From: a virus | DNA: 48,336 bases | Strand: one strand, 5' to 3' | IMG/VR virus record: IMGVR_UViG_3300021376_000100 | Location: 1-48,336 of that record | Program-made: the position numbers and the translations under genes | Notes under the pieces: generated by a model | Seen by the model: the letters and a program-made list of their open reading frames with translations, nothing else | Database searches by the model: none | Told to the model about the DNA's origin: nothing | Part shown: positions 8,881 to 16,503 of the stretch, one piece after another | Layout of the letters: every line of letters starts with the position of its first letter | How positions within the stretch are numbered: the stretch's first letter is position 1

Positions 8881-9063
8881 TCACCACGGTCCCTGTTGGG
8901 AACGGTTATCGCATTTACAACGGGGGCACCGGATTTGCCAAGGGGCGGTGACCATCTCGGCTAACAGTTTGCCGCAATCCGGGTTGGCGCACCGGACCAT
9001 GAGCCGGGTCAGGCGTTCGGCCTCAGCGGTTCCCCGAAGTTCGGCATAAGGGTCAAGATTCAT
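8881..9063 (-). CDS. Com-like zinc-ribbon protein
   Basis: 60 residues with two pairs of cysteines (CANPDC and CPRCKC), then an Asn-Arg tail. The spacing CxxxxC...CPRCK..N resembles the Com family of phage Mu, small zinc-ribbon RNA-binding regulators, though the first pair is spaced more widely than usual. ATGA overlap with the tail-terminator gene couples their translation. A role as translational regulator or small structural zinc protein is inferred only. Confidence 0.65.
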   Translation of the reverse strand: MNLDPYAELRGTAEAERLTRLMVRCANPDCGKLLAEMVTAPWQIRCPRCKCDNRSQQGPW

Positions 9064-9458
9064 AACACTTTCTGAATCTTGAAGTTCTGTGCGAACATGA
9101 TTCGGTCTTGGGAATCACGCTCCATCGGGAACGGCGATTGAATAGCCGTGATCTTGTAATAGAGCGTCGAGGTCAGCGTCTCGTTTAGCACCGCTTCAAG
9201 GGCGTACCAAACGCTTGTTGCTAACGATTGTGCCGTGACGTAGCCGGAGGCTCGGGTTACAACCTGAATCCGTGGTTGCTCGATCACGGGCATCGAGTCG
9301 CCGCCCATCGTCCCAACGGCCTGTTCACCACCGTATTGGTAAACGGCAACGCAAGTGTCCGGGGAGTCAGGGAGCCGACCGTAGAACAGATTAGTTCCAA
9401 GGGTGAGCGTTGCGATTTCGGAGTCGATTCGAGCACCAACATCTTCGAGCAGGCCCAT
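9060..9458 (-). CDS. Tail terminator protein
   Basis: 132 residues. The sequence carries the features of minor capsid/tail-terminator proteins: an N-terminal LLEDVGARI helix, VAVYQYGGEQAV, and EQPRIQVVTRASGY followed by a long helix. It would cap the tail tube and join it to the head. It follows the HK97-gp10-like gene and is preceded by a GAAGGGG site. Confidence 0.8.
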   Translation of the reverse strand: MGLLEDVGARIDSEIATLTLGTNLFYGRLPDSPDTCVAVYQYGGEQAVGTMGGDSMPVIEQPRIQVVTRASGYVTAQSLATSVWYALEAVLNETLTSTLYYKITAIQSPFPMERDSQDRIMFAQNFKIQKVL

Positions 9459-9460
9459 CT

Positions 9461-9934
9461 TTATTTGCCCCTTCCAAGGAGCCGGAAATGAACCCGAATA
9501 CGTTGCGCCATCTTTTCCGGATAGTTAGCGGTTTCCTCCATAAACGGGCGTTCAAGATACTTTGGTCCACGTCCGGTCGAGGGGTCGCTTCCCGGCCCGG
9601 TTCCGGACCGTTTGCCGACGACGCTCTTGCCCGGCGGCTTCGGGGGATGCCAAAAGTCGAGCCGTTCATGTTGAACGAGGGCGTAGGGGGTGGCGGTGTC
9701 TCCGTAACTAACCTCGCCCTCGATCACCTCGCCTTTTCTCCGAATACCGATGTTCTGCGATGAGCGGAGTGCTCCGGTGTCCTCCGGAACCAGTTGGTCG
9801 GCTTCTAGCCCGACATCTGTTGCGGCGGCGGTAATGGCCTGATTAACGGCTTGGCGCATTTGCTCGGGGGCAGAAGAGAATGCCGCAACGATGTCCTCAA
9901 TTCCCGAAAGGGACACCGACTTTGAACCGGCCAT
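9461..9934 (-). CDS. HK97 gp10-like head-tail joining protein
   Basis: 157 residues. The stretch VPEDTGALRSSQNI and the later YALVQHE motif are typical of the HK97-gp10 family, which bridges the connector and tail terminator. A basic proline/glycine-rich loop (about residues 95-125) is followed by an FMEET motif. TAATG overlap with the gene upstream. Confidence 0.85.
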   Translation of the reverse strand: MAGSKSVSLSGIEDIVAAFSSAPEQMRQAVNQAITAAATDVGLEADQLVPEDTGALRSSQNIGIRRKGEVIEGEVSYGDTATPYALVQHERLDFWHPPKPPGKSVVGKRSGTGPGSDPSTGRGPKYLERPFMEETANYPEKMAQRIRVHFRLLGRGK

Positions 9935-10281
9935 TAGGCGGCCCCTACCGTTAGAACGACCCCCTGTTGCCCAAACTCATCCCGGGCGTAGTCGATGGCG
10001 ATGATCGGACGAATGTTCCCGTCGGAGAATGTGATTTGGTCGTCGAGGTTCACCGTTAAGGTCGTGGAAGCGATGTAAGCCGTGTATTGAACCGTATTAA
10101 AACGCTGTTCAAGGTTTGCGGCTAGGTCCTTTCGGCGGGTCACGTAAGCGGGGAAGGACGTGCCTGCTCCGGCGTAAGCGGCTTCGCCGTAGTTGTTCTG
10201 ACTCGATTTCGCCTTGACGGTGACCGTCTCGTTCACCATGCCACGGAACTCGGTTGCGAACTGATCGAGAACCGTAGTCAC
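9934..10281 (-). CDS. Head closure (stopper) protein
   Basis: 115 residues, taking the GTG at 10281 that overlaps the upstream stop as GTGA. A TTG 24 bases earlier is possible. The beta-rich body with VTVKAKS, FPAYVTRRKD and the C-terminal IIAIDYARDEFGQQGVVL pattern fits phage head-tail stopper proteins. Position between adaptor and gp10-like protein supports this. Confidence 0.75.
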   Translation of the reverse strand: MTTVLDQFATEFRGMVNETVTVKAKSSQNNYGEAAYAGAGTSFPAYVTRRKDLAANLEQRFNTVQYTAYIASTTLTVNLDDQITFSDGNIRPIIAIDYARDEFGQQGVVLTVGAA

Positions 10282-10766
10282 GAGTTTGCCCCCGGGCCGA
10301 ACCAATGAACGCCTTGGTTAGTGTTTAACCCGCCGCCATCTCGGACGTCTGCGAACTGGCCCGTCCGGAAATACGGTTGAACCATGTCGTTGTCCCCTAT
10401 GTCAATCTCTTTGTCGGAGTAGGAAAGTCCTCCGGCATAAGGGATTGGGGCGGAATCTCGAAGGGCCTGCGCCTTTAAATCGAGCGACAGTTGCCGGTAT
10501 TGCTCCGCCTTCTGTGAGTATGAAACCGAGAAATCACCAATCGACTTGTCGGCAAGGCGAGTGAACTTTGCGGCGATGCTCGTTGCGGCATCGTGGGCCG
10601 TCGAATACAACTGATCGGTGGACGTCGATGACCCCGTGACTTGAAGGTTTAGCCATGCGATTTCCTCATTGGAAAGAAGTTGGTCGTTAGTGTCGGTGTC
10701 TCCGATTAGAAACCGAATCGCATCGTTTGCCGAACTTGCCGGATTGCCGCTGTAACTCCATGTCAT
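10278..10766 (-). CDS. Head-tail adaptor (connector) protein
   Basis: 162 residues. The N-terminus with DAIRFLIGDTDTNDQLLSNEE is a hallmark of the helical gp6/gp15-like adaptor family that docks below the portal, followed by helices with an AAxxIAAKFTRLADKSIGDFS motif. Strong AAAGGGG site before the ATG. First connector gene after the major capsid gene. Confidence 0.85.
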   Translation of the reverse strand: MTWSYSGNPASSANDAIRFLIGDTDTNDQLLSNEEIAWLNLQVTGSSTSTDQLYSTAHDAATSIAAKFTRLADKSIGDFSVSYSQKAEQYRQLSLDLKAQALRDSAPIPYAGGLSYSDKEIDIGDNDMVQPYFRTGQFADVRDGGGLNTNQGVHWFGPGANS

Positions 10767-10856
10767 CGTTTGCCCCTTTCAAGGACTTCCCCGGTGCGGA
10801 TGGTTGTGGCACCCGCACCGGCCAAGTGCCGTGTTCGATTAGGGCGAAACCTTCGA

Positions 10857-11804
10857 TCAGGCGACGCAGTTAGAAAAGAAGTAACCGAGTGGAGTGGCGA
10901 CGGCCTTGAAGTTCCAAGCCGCCTCGATTTCGAGACGGTCGGCCCGCAAGTGGTCCATCCGGAAGCGGGACACCGCCGAAGCGGTCCCAAGTCCACCGGA
11001 GACGCCGCTCCAAACGAAGTTGTAACCCGCCGAAACGGTCATTAGACCCGCCGAAGGAGCGACGTAGCAAAGCAGGGCGTCCTTGTCGCCCAGTTGAGCG
11101 AAGGTTGCCGATGCGCCTTCCGCCGCCGAGTTGAACACGCCCTTCATCACGAGCACCCGGGGAACATCGACAACCTTGCCGATGAGTTCAGGAGTGATCG
11201 AGTCCGCCGAAGTGTACTTGTAGCGGTCCACGATGGTTTCGTGGTTGCGAAGCGTCTTGTAAACGTTGTAGGACAGCACCAAGGTGTTTGGGATGTACCC
11301 GGTGTCGGTGAGAACGGTGTTAATGCCGGTCTGAATGTCGTCGATGGGCGTTGAGTTGGCCGCACTCCACAAGGTCGCCGGAGTCGAGTCCGTTCCCCAA
11401 ATGCCCGTGTTAAAGAAGTTAGAAGCCCAATCACGCTCTTGACGAATCATCATTTGATGAGTCAGAAACTTGGTGGCGTCCATGTCGGGGTCCAATGGGG
11501 CGTCCGAGTTGGCACGAACGAGATCACCGATGTCTTTGTGAAGGGCCCACACTTGCGCCGAATAGGTGCCGGTCGAAAGGGCGTAACCCGAACCCGCCGA
11601 CTCCACACCGTCGGCCCGAACCCTGACTTGGTCCCTGTAGAAATCGTCTTGGCTATAAGTGAAGTAAAGGTCGCTCTGCTTCGCCACGGGGACGGTTGGG
11701 AACACCTTTGAGGCAACGAAGTTGTCGGCCTCGTTCATGTAGGCGACCGACAGATTCGTCAGAACGGCGTCGATGTGAACCTGATTGTTGGTGGGTTGCG
11801 GCAT
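10857..11804 (-). CDS. Major capsid protein
   Basis: 315 residues. It contains NFVASKVFPTVPVAKQSDLYFTY-like N-arm features and a central LVLSYNVYKTLRNHE helix region. The C-terminal VSRFRMDHLRADRLEIEAAWNFKAV block is characteristic of HK97-fold major capsid proteins of this group. No obvious delta domain or lysine/asparagine crosslink can be asserted. It follows scaffold and decoration genes, has a GAGAGGAAAT site, and about 90 non-coding bases separate it from the adaptor. Confidence 0.92.
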   Translation of the reverse strand: MPQPTNNQVHIDAVLTNLSVAYMNEADNFVASKVFPTVPVAKQSDLYFTYSQDDFYRDQVRVRADGVESAGSGYALSTGTYSAQVWALHKDIGDLVRANSDAPLDPDMDATKFLTHQMMIRQERDWASNFFNTGIWGTDSTPATLWSAANSTPIDDIQTGINTVLTDTGYIPNTLVLSYNVYKTLRNHETIVDRYKYTSADSITPELIGKVVDVPRVLVMKGVFNSAAEGASATFAQLGDKDALLCYVAPSAGLMTVSAGYNFVWSGVSGGLGTASAVSRFRMDHLRADRLEIEAAWNFKAVATPLGYFFSNCVA

Positions 11805-11823
11805 GGCTTATTTCCTCTCTTGG

Positions 11824-12210
11824 TCAGGCCGAACGAGCGTTGCTCGGGTTAAAGAACATGGTGGCGGTTTCACCGGCAGAAGCGGCTTCCAACGCCTGTC
11901 CGACGACGAAAACCGTGGTATCGGTTCCGGCGGCGATGGCATCGGCTTGGGCGTCGCTCGACGTTCCAATCAGGTTCCCGGCGGCGAGGGTGCCGTCGGC
12001 AACCACCTTGGTCACACCGAACACGCACACCTCGGCGGCCTGTCCGCTCGTGGGGGCGTTCTGAAGGACGCCAATCGTCTTGTCGGTAATGGCGGCGGTC
12101 ACGGTCACCGTGTTGTTGCCGGACATCTTCACGAAATGGTACTGCTTTGCCGAGAGGTCAGCGGAAGCGGTAAACGTTCCAATCTTGATTTGCGGGGCCT
12201 CGTAAGCCAT
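11824..12210 (-). CDS. Capsid decoration (cement) protein, DUF2190-like
   Basis: 128 residues rich in alanine, threonine and valine. The pattern AKQYHFVKMSGNNTVTV ... TIGVLQN ... VCVFGVTKVVADGTLAAG is typical of the small beta-barrel cement proteins placed before major capsid genes. It would bind the outside of the capsid lattice as trimers and stabilise it. Confidence 0.85.
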   Translation of the reverse strand: MAYEAPQIKIGTFTASADLSAKQYHFVKMSGNNTVTVTAAITDKTIGVLQNAPTSGQAAEVCVFGVTKVVADGTLAAGNLIGTSSDAQADAIAAGTDTTVFVVGQALEAASAGETATMFFNPSNARSA

Positions 12211-12212
12211 TG

Positions 12213-12845
12213 TCAGATTCCCTTCTCTTGGAGGTAACGGGTGTAAAGATCCATGTTAGAAGTGGCGACCGTGGTGACGGCCTTTGCGAACGAATCAGCC
12301 TTGCCGGTGGCAATCAAGTCGTTGGCGAGGGCCTCGATTTGGGCCCAAGCGTCGCCGGAACCCTGCGGCTCGGACACGGTGCCTGCTTCCTTTAAGATGT
12401 CAGTCTCGGCAAGGGCGGTGGAGGCGGCGGCAAAGATGGCCTCCACTTGGGCGGCGATCTCCGGCGAAGCCTTGCGGAGAGTAACCAGCGAAGGCGCAAA
12501 CTCCTTCGGATTAAATCCCGGCAGGTTGGCCCAAGCGTAAGCGGCCTCAACAGCCTTCTCGATTTCACGCTCCGCCTCGATGGCTTCCTTCTGCTTGCGG
12601 AGGTCGGCTAGTTCTTTTCGAAGGTCGGTCATCTCCTTGCGAATGTCGGTATCCGAGGCGTCCTTCTCAACTTGCTCGTTCACCGTCTCGGGAATCTCAA
12701 GTTCCACGTTCTCTCCTTGGGCCTGTTGATCGGCGGCACTCTTGATTACCAACCAACCTTCGTAGAGGTGGGCAGGGTGGTCCACCCCCGAAGCCTCGTT
12801 CACGACGAGTTCAGCGAGTTTGGTCCTTTGTGCCATTGGGGTCAA
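12213..12845 (-). CDS. Capsid scaffold protein
   Basis: About 210 residues. The N-terminus has the VNEASGVDHPAHLYEGWLV motif that occurs at the start of many actinophage scaffold or protease proteins. The middle (about 70-105) is a strong charged coiled coil (TDLRKELADLRKQKEAIEAE). The C-terminus is helical, a usual scaffold layout. TTG at 12845 has GGAAG eight bases upstream. ATG at 12836 is the alternative. The overlap with the upstream gene suggests coupling. Confidence 0.75.
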   Translation of the reverse strand: MTPMAQRTKLAELVVNEASGVDHPAHLYEGWLVIKSAADQQAQGENVELEIPETVNEQVEKDASDTDIRKEMTDLRKELADLRKQKEAIEAEREIEKAVEAAYAWANLPGFNPKEFAPSLVTLRKASPEIAAQVEAIFAAASTALAETDILKEAGTVSEPQGSGDAWAQIEALANDLIATGKADSFAKAVTTVATSNMDLYTRYLQEKGI

Positions 12846-13275
12846 TGCTAACGCTTCCGGAACCGTTTGTCGTTGTAGGTCGCTTTCCGGGTAACAAGAT
12901 TTCGTCGAGGCGCACGATCAACTCCCACAACTCGGCTTCCTCGGCGGGGCCTCTTGGCGTCACTTTCCGGAGAAAGTCCAGCATGGAACGCATTTCTGCC
13001 TTTGTAAGTTGTTTACTCATGACGGCCTCCGGAGTCAGGTTCACCACTTCCAAGACCATCGGTTTCGGAATGTGGAGTACCGAATCTACATGGCCGTCGA
13101 TTGTCAGGCTTTGCGCTAATGAAATGTGTTTGCGTTTCTGCCCCCTGCCCGGAAAAAGGAGCAGACCGACCGACTGAACTATGTAGGGCTCGTGGTCTCT
13201 TTCAAGATCGTCGAGGTCTGTCCACCCGTCGGCGTCGGAATGGGCATCTTTCCAAATGACCTTTACCGGCTTCAT
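12811..13275 (-). CDS. Hypothetical protein
   Basis: 154 residues, ATGA overlap with the gene upstream. The first 80 residues (VIWKDAHSDADGWTDLDDLERD, then YIVQSVGLLLF) follow a pattern of small phage regulators of unknown function. The rest is a helical segment with MRSMLDFLRKVTPRG and a polar tail overlapping the scaffold start. It could represent two fused small modules. No function assigned. Confidence 0.65.
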   Translation of the reverse strand: MKPVKVIWKDAHSDADGWTDLDDLERDHEPYIVQSVGLLLFPGRGQKRKHISLAQSLTIDGHVDSVLHIPKPMVLEVVNLTPEAVMSKQLTKAEMRSMLDFLRKVTPRGPAEEAELWELIVRLDEILLPGKRPTTTNGSGSVSIDPNGTKDQTR

Positions 13276-13538
13276 GTTTCGTCACTCTCATCCTCATCAA
13301 GCGGGTCGAAATCAGCAACCGGGTAATCGTGAACGAGGCCCAACATTGTGAACGCCATTTCCCCGGCTAACTCCGGCTCCATTAAAAAGTGCTTTTGTTC
13401 GAACTCGTCTCCGGAAAGGAAGGCCACCGAGATCAGCAACGCCCGCCCGGAACCTTCGTCCGTGATGGTGTGAATCGTGTTGATCGCATAGTGAGTAATG
13501 GGACTTACCCACGAAAGATCGAACCATCCTTCATCCAT
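13272..13538 (-). CDS. Hypothetical protein
   Basis: 88 residues, acidic C-terminus (DFDPLDEDESDE). Contains the aromatic start WFDLSWV, then HYAINTIHTIT and a hydrophobic LLISVAFLSG strand. Overlaps the phosphoesterase stop by eight bases and is coupled by ATGA to the next gene. No recognised family. Confidence 0.6.
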   Translation of the reverse strand: MDEGWFDLSWVSPITHYAINTIHTITDEGSGRALLISVAFLSGDEFEQKHFLMEPELAGEMAFTMLGLVHDYPVADFDPLDEDESDET

Positions 13539-14694
13539 TTAGGAAACGATAATCCTTGCCCCGCCAACGGGCTTCGCCCTCCCTGATCGGCACAAGTTCA
13601 AGGTGGAATGGGTTGTCACCTTCTAAGTATTCGACAATGGCGATTCCCTGTTGCCAATCTTCGTAACGGCGGACCGGCCTGCCATCGAGATCGGTTCCGC
13701 CTTTAACGGATGGGACTTCGCCCGAAATCTTTGCGAGACAACCCGGGGAGGCGGCGAGAATCGTCCGGGGCCCATCCCAATCTTGGCGAGTGATTTCCGC
13801 CCATTCCCGGCGGTGAATGTGCCCGTAGAGGACTGACACCTTCTCACGTCCAAGGTATTTAGAAGCGGTGACACCGCTGGAGTTCACTTTGTCGCCGTGA
13901 ATGACTTTCAGTTTGTCGTTTATCCAATACATCGAAGCCGGGTATCCGGGGAGGTATTGAATGCCGTACTCATCGAAGCGGCAAAGGAAAGGGACGGACA
14001 GCACCGGGAATGATTCGGGAATCATTCCCCGCCGAAGTCCAAAGGCGGCGGCGGCATTTGCGGCGATCATCCGGGGGAGTCGTTCCTCGTGGTTACCCGC
14101 AATCCAAACGATCTTTGCTTCGGGAGCGGCGGCCCGCATTTGGGCGCAAAGAAGTGTGGCCCTGTCGATTGAAGCCTGCGTTGTCCGTTGAAACGGGGCC
14201 GTAGTCAAATACTTGGTGGAGAACTCGGGGAAGTCAAGGTTGTCGCCCACGAGCACGATGACGTCGGGGGAAGCGTCTTTGACGAGAGCGAGGGCAACTT
14301 CAATCGCCTGTTCGTCGTGAGTGCTTTCAAGGGTGTCGTCGGCTTCACGAAAGTATCCGATTTGGCAATCGGGGAGGACCACCGCCGTTTTCCAATCGGT
14401 GTCCCTTCGAGGCTTAATCTTTGCGGGCGGCAATTTGACGGTTGGGCCCGCTCGGACAGGTTCCCAAATCGGGCCTTCCTCCCATGTTGGGGCTAGTTGG
14501 ATTGCGGCAAGATCGTGAACCTCTGCTTCGCCTTCATCGTTCTTAATCAGCGATTGGTAAAGGGAGACACGCCGGATTCGGCCTACCTCATCGACGGAAA
14601 TGCCGTTCCGGTCGAGTAGGTCCGCAATGCGGTTCAGCACTTCTTTCTTTACTGCCGGGGGTTGGTTTCGGTCGAGATTGTCCCGGAGGCTCAT
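13531..14694 (-). CDS. Calcineurin-like metallophosphoesterase
   Basis: 387 residues. Metal-binding motifs are visible in order: VVLPDCQIG (Asp-109, with Gln where many members have His), LVGDN (150-152), GNHEERL (200-206), HGDKV (266-270) and YGHIHRR (290-296). These define the two-metal active site of this superfamily. Residues 1-100 are an added N-terminal region with a helix resembling a DNA-binding or adaptor segment. It may cleave phosphodiesters in nucleic acid or signalling nucleotides; the substrate cannot be told. Such genes occur in many actinophages. It is coupled by ATGA to the upstream winged-helix gene. Confidence 0.88.
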   Translation of the reverse strand: MSLRDNLDRNQPPAVKKEVLNRIADLLDRNGISVDEVGRIRRVSLYQSLIKNDEGEAEVHDLAAIQLAPTWEEGPIWEPVRAGPTVKLPPAKIKPRRDTDWKTAVVLPDCQIGYFREADDTLESTHDEQAIEVALALVKDASPDVIVLVGDNLDFPEFSTKYLTTAPFQRTTQASIDRATLLCAQMRAAAPEAKIVWIAGNHEERLPRMIAANAAAAFGLRRGMIPESFPVLSVPFLCRFDEYGIQYLPGYPASMYWINDKLKVIHGDKVNSSGVTASKYLGREKVSVLYGHIHRREWAEITRQDWDGPRTILAASPGCLAKISGEVPSVKGGTDLDGRPVRRYEDWQQGIAIVEYLEGDNPFHLELVPIREGEARWRGKDYRFLNG

Positions 14695-14954
14695 TCAGGA
14701 CACCGACATTCCCGGCGGACGTGGCGACGAATGGTAGTCACCCCAAGGACGTGCCCCTCTGATTTCAGGGCCTCCGCAATCCAAGTGCTCGTGAAGCGGT
14801 TACCCGGTTGGTCCCGGCTTGAACGGACCATTTCGATTGCCTCCTTTAATGCGGCGGCGTCCTCGGGTTCAAGGGTCTTGAATAGCAGAAAGACCGAACA
14901 AGTGTGCGGGCGTCTGTCCGGGTCGAGCCTATTTAATGATTCTTTGAGCGGCAT
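14691..14954 (-). CDS. Putative helix-turn-helix DNA-binding protein
   Basis: 87 residues from the ATG at 14954. Longer ORFs in this frame would read into the divergent promoter and are unlikely. The segment STWIAEALKSEGHVLGVTTIRRHVRRECRC is a winged-helix or HTH pattern repeated in small actinophage regulators. GGAGGG lies close to the ATG inside a 7-bp inverted repeat. It is the first gene of the leftward group that runs to the capsid, and it faces a rightward promoter. Confidence 0.65.
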   Translation of the reverse strand: MPLKESLNRLDPDRRPHTCSVFLLFKTLEPEDAAALKEAIEMVRSSRDQPGNRFTSTWIAEALKSEGHVLGVTTIRRHVRRECRCPE

Positions 14955-14974
14955 GGTCCCTCCGATAAGGGACC
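14955..14974 (-). promoter_or_regulatory. Inverted repeat covering the ribosome site of the HTH gene
   Basis: Perfect 7-bp arms GGTCCCT / AGGGACC separated by six bases sit immediately before the ATG at 14954. On the transcript the second arm contains the GGAGGG ribosome site, so the hairpin would occlude initiation. As DNA it could also be an operator for the gene's own product. Confidence 0.45.
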
Positions 14975-15057
14975 TTACCAAACCCACGTTTCTTTGTAGC
15001 AAAGTGCCTGCTAACGCACCTATTTTGCGGCTATCGCCTGACATCGAGACTAAAGAC

Positions 15058-15134
15058 TTGACACGCTCGTTTTCGGGCCCTATGATTAGGGCATGACAAA
15101 CACACCGACCGAATACCGAGATTGGTCTTTCTGA
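15058..15134 (+). promoter_or_regulatory. Module promoter 1 with leaderless 13-residue leader ORF
   Basis: TTGACA at 15058-15063, 17-base spacer, TATGAT at 15081-15086, six bases, then ATG at 15093. The leader encodes MTNTPTEYRDWSF and stops at 15134, one base before the ATG of the downstream gene, so re-initiation is likely. Upstream lie AAAGA abutting the -35 and a CCTGCTAACGCACC element about 50 bases before it, shared with module promoter 2. Confidence 0.75.
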
Positions 15135-15135
15135 C

Positions 15136-15657
15136 ATGGGATTCGATCTGATTGGGCTCGCTCCCCGGTCCGAACAGGGCGAATACTTCCGGAATAATGC
15201 GTGGTATTGGCGGCCCCTTTGGGCCTACTGCTCCGGGCAACACCCTGACCTTCTGCCACCGAATCCGGAGCGAGGACAATTCAACGATGGGTTCGAAGTG
15301 CCGGAGGACTTAGCGGATGCGCTAAGTGCCGCTCTATTTGCCGACTTAGAGGATGGGACCGTTAAGCGGGCCATAGAGTCGTTCCGGGTCGAACAGGCCG
15401 CCTTGCCGCAAATCAGGTGCCAATGGTGCGAAGGTAGCGGCATCCGCACCGACGACATCGGCCAACAACGGGGGTTTCCAACGATGGAACTCCCGGAGGT
15501 CGAGGCCATTTCCCTCGGGCGAACCCACGGGACTTGTAACGTTTGCCGGGGACTCGGATGGAACCTGCCGCCCTTGGCGGAATACGACTTCGACGCCGAC
15601 AATGTTCGCCGGTTTGCGGAGTTCGCAAGAGAGTCCGGCGGATTTGACATTTGGTAA
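15136..15657 (+). CDS. DnaJ-type zinc-finger motif protein
   Basis: 173 residues. Two CxxCxGxG motifs (CQWCEGSG near 96-103 and CNVCRGLG near 137-144) form a DnaJ-like zinc site. The N-terminal part (WYWRPLWAYC) and the middle (EDLADALSAALF) match a recurring actinophage family of unknown role, possibly a protein-binding or regulatory adaptor. Expressed from the module promoter through a 13-codon leader ORF. Confidence 0.8.
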   Translation: MGFDLIGLAPRSEQGEYFRNNAWYWRPLWAYCSGQHPDLLPPNPERGQFNDGFEVPEDLADALSAALFADLEDGTVKRAIESFRVEQAALPQIRCQWCEGSGIRTDDIGQQRGFPTMELPEVEAISLGRTHGTCNVCRGLGWNLPPLAEYDFDADNVRRFAEFARESGGFDIW

Positions 15658-15711
15658 GTGCCTGCTCACGAACCTATTTCCGATTTATTGGCAGAAACCT
15701 CGACTAAAGAC

Positions 15712-15770
15712 TTGACAGGGGCCGCCCCGTAAGGTATGGTTCTCTCGTGGTACCGATCACCACACCGACC
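15712..15770 (+). promoter_or_regulatory. Module promoter 2 with leaderless GTG start
   Basis: TTGACA at 15712-15717, 17-base spacer, TATGGT at 15735-15740, six bases, GTG at 15747. The leader MVPITTPTTAKAVERTSE runs in frame into the next gene. The Thr-Pro-Thr codons are displaced six bases further from the start than in the other copies, a multiple of three. CCTGCTCACGAACCTATTT upstream matches promoter 1. Confidence 0.75.
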
Positions 15771-15800
15771 ACGGCCAAGGCCGTAGAAAGGACGTCCGAA

Positions 15801-16061
15801 ATGGACTTCACCACCATCCCACCCGGTTGCCTCACCGAAGGCACCGAAACGCCGAAAGGCGTGATCGAAGCGGTGAGCCTCACGGCTTACATGATCGAAG
15901 GGCGTTGGTACCCCTTCGCCGCAATCCACGGAAGGCCGAAGCCGGTCACGCCGCTGGCCGTCCCTGCCGAATGGCTCGAAGCCGTCGAGCCCCTGCGGGC
16001 CGAGATGAACGAGGCCAACCGCCGCAACATCGAGGCCATGCTCAACCGGGGCGGCAAGTGA
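15801..16061 (+). CDS. Hypothetical protein
   Basis: 86 residues from ATG at 15801, which has AGAAAGGACG upstream. A leaderless GTG at 15747 in the same frame would add 18 residues. The sequence includes ALTAYMIEGRWYPFAAIHG-like beta strands and a C-terminal helix AEMNEANRRNIEAML. No family recognised. It starts a tightly coupled four-gene rightward set. Confidence 0.65.
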   Translation: MDFTTIPPGCLTEGTETPKGVIEAVSLTAYMIEGRWYPFAAIHGRPKPVTPLAVPAEWLEAVEPLRAEMNEANRRNIEAMLNRGGK

Positions 16062-16261
16062 CCGGGCTCAACCGGGCCGAATGGTCCGGGTATTCGTGGA
16101 TGATGGTCACCACGTTGGCCGAACTCGGGTACAACGCCACCAACATCCGGCGACTGCTCGACCACGCCGACCGGAACAACAACCACCCCGATTGGTCCGA
16201 AGCGACCAACGATGAAATCGCCGCACACTTCACCGAACTCGACAAGGAGGTTCCTCGATGA
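16058..16261 (+). CDS. Hypothetical protein
   Basis: 67 residues, GTG start overlapping the previous stop as GTGA. Contains NRAEWSGYSWMMVTTLAELGYN and LLDHADRNN, an all-helical small protein of unknown function. Ends in an ATGA overlap with the next gene, so the four genes are translated as a chain. Confidence 0.65.
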   Translation: MTGLNRAEWSGYSWMMVTTLAELGYNATNIRRLLDHADRNNNHPDWSEATNDEIAAHFTELDKEVPR

Positions 16262-16503
16262 TCGACATGAAAGAACGGACCCGGTGGCCCAAGGTGTACC
16301 AAGGCCCGACCGGAGATTTCCTTTGCCTCGATCACCTCGAAGGCGCACCGAACGAGGCAACCACGTCGATCATCCCGCCGAAGGAGATTCGGGTGAACGG
16401 CGAAACGTGGGTGCTCGTGCCCCCGCATTACATTGCCCAGTATGAAGCCCTTGGAATAAAGCAGTTATGCGAGACGTGCGAACAGAAGGAGGTCACTCGA
16501 TGA
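16258..16503 (+). CDS. Small protein with C-terminal CxxC
   Basis: 81 residues with AAGGAGG upstream. The body is beta-rich (WPKVYQGPTGDFLCLDHL) and the C-terminus has LCETCEQ, a possible half zinc knuckle. Coupled on both sides by ATGA overlaps. Function unknown. Confidence 0.65.
   Translation: MIDMKERTRWPKVYQGPTGDFLCLDHLEGAPNEATTSIIPPKEIRVNGETWVLVPPHYIAQYEALGIKQLCETCEQKEVTR

Noticed and set aside
10763-10996. Minus-strand ORF between major capsid and adaptor genes
   Set aside because: Most of it overlaps the capsid C-terminus in another frame, and only a short basic tail lies in the 90-base gap, which instead holds the adaptor ribosome site.
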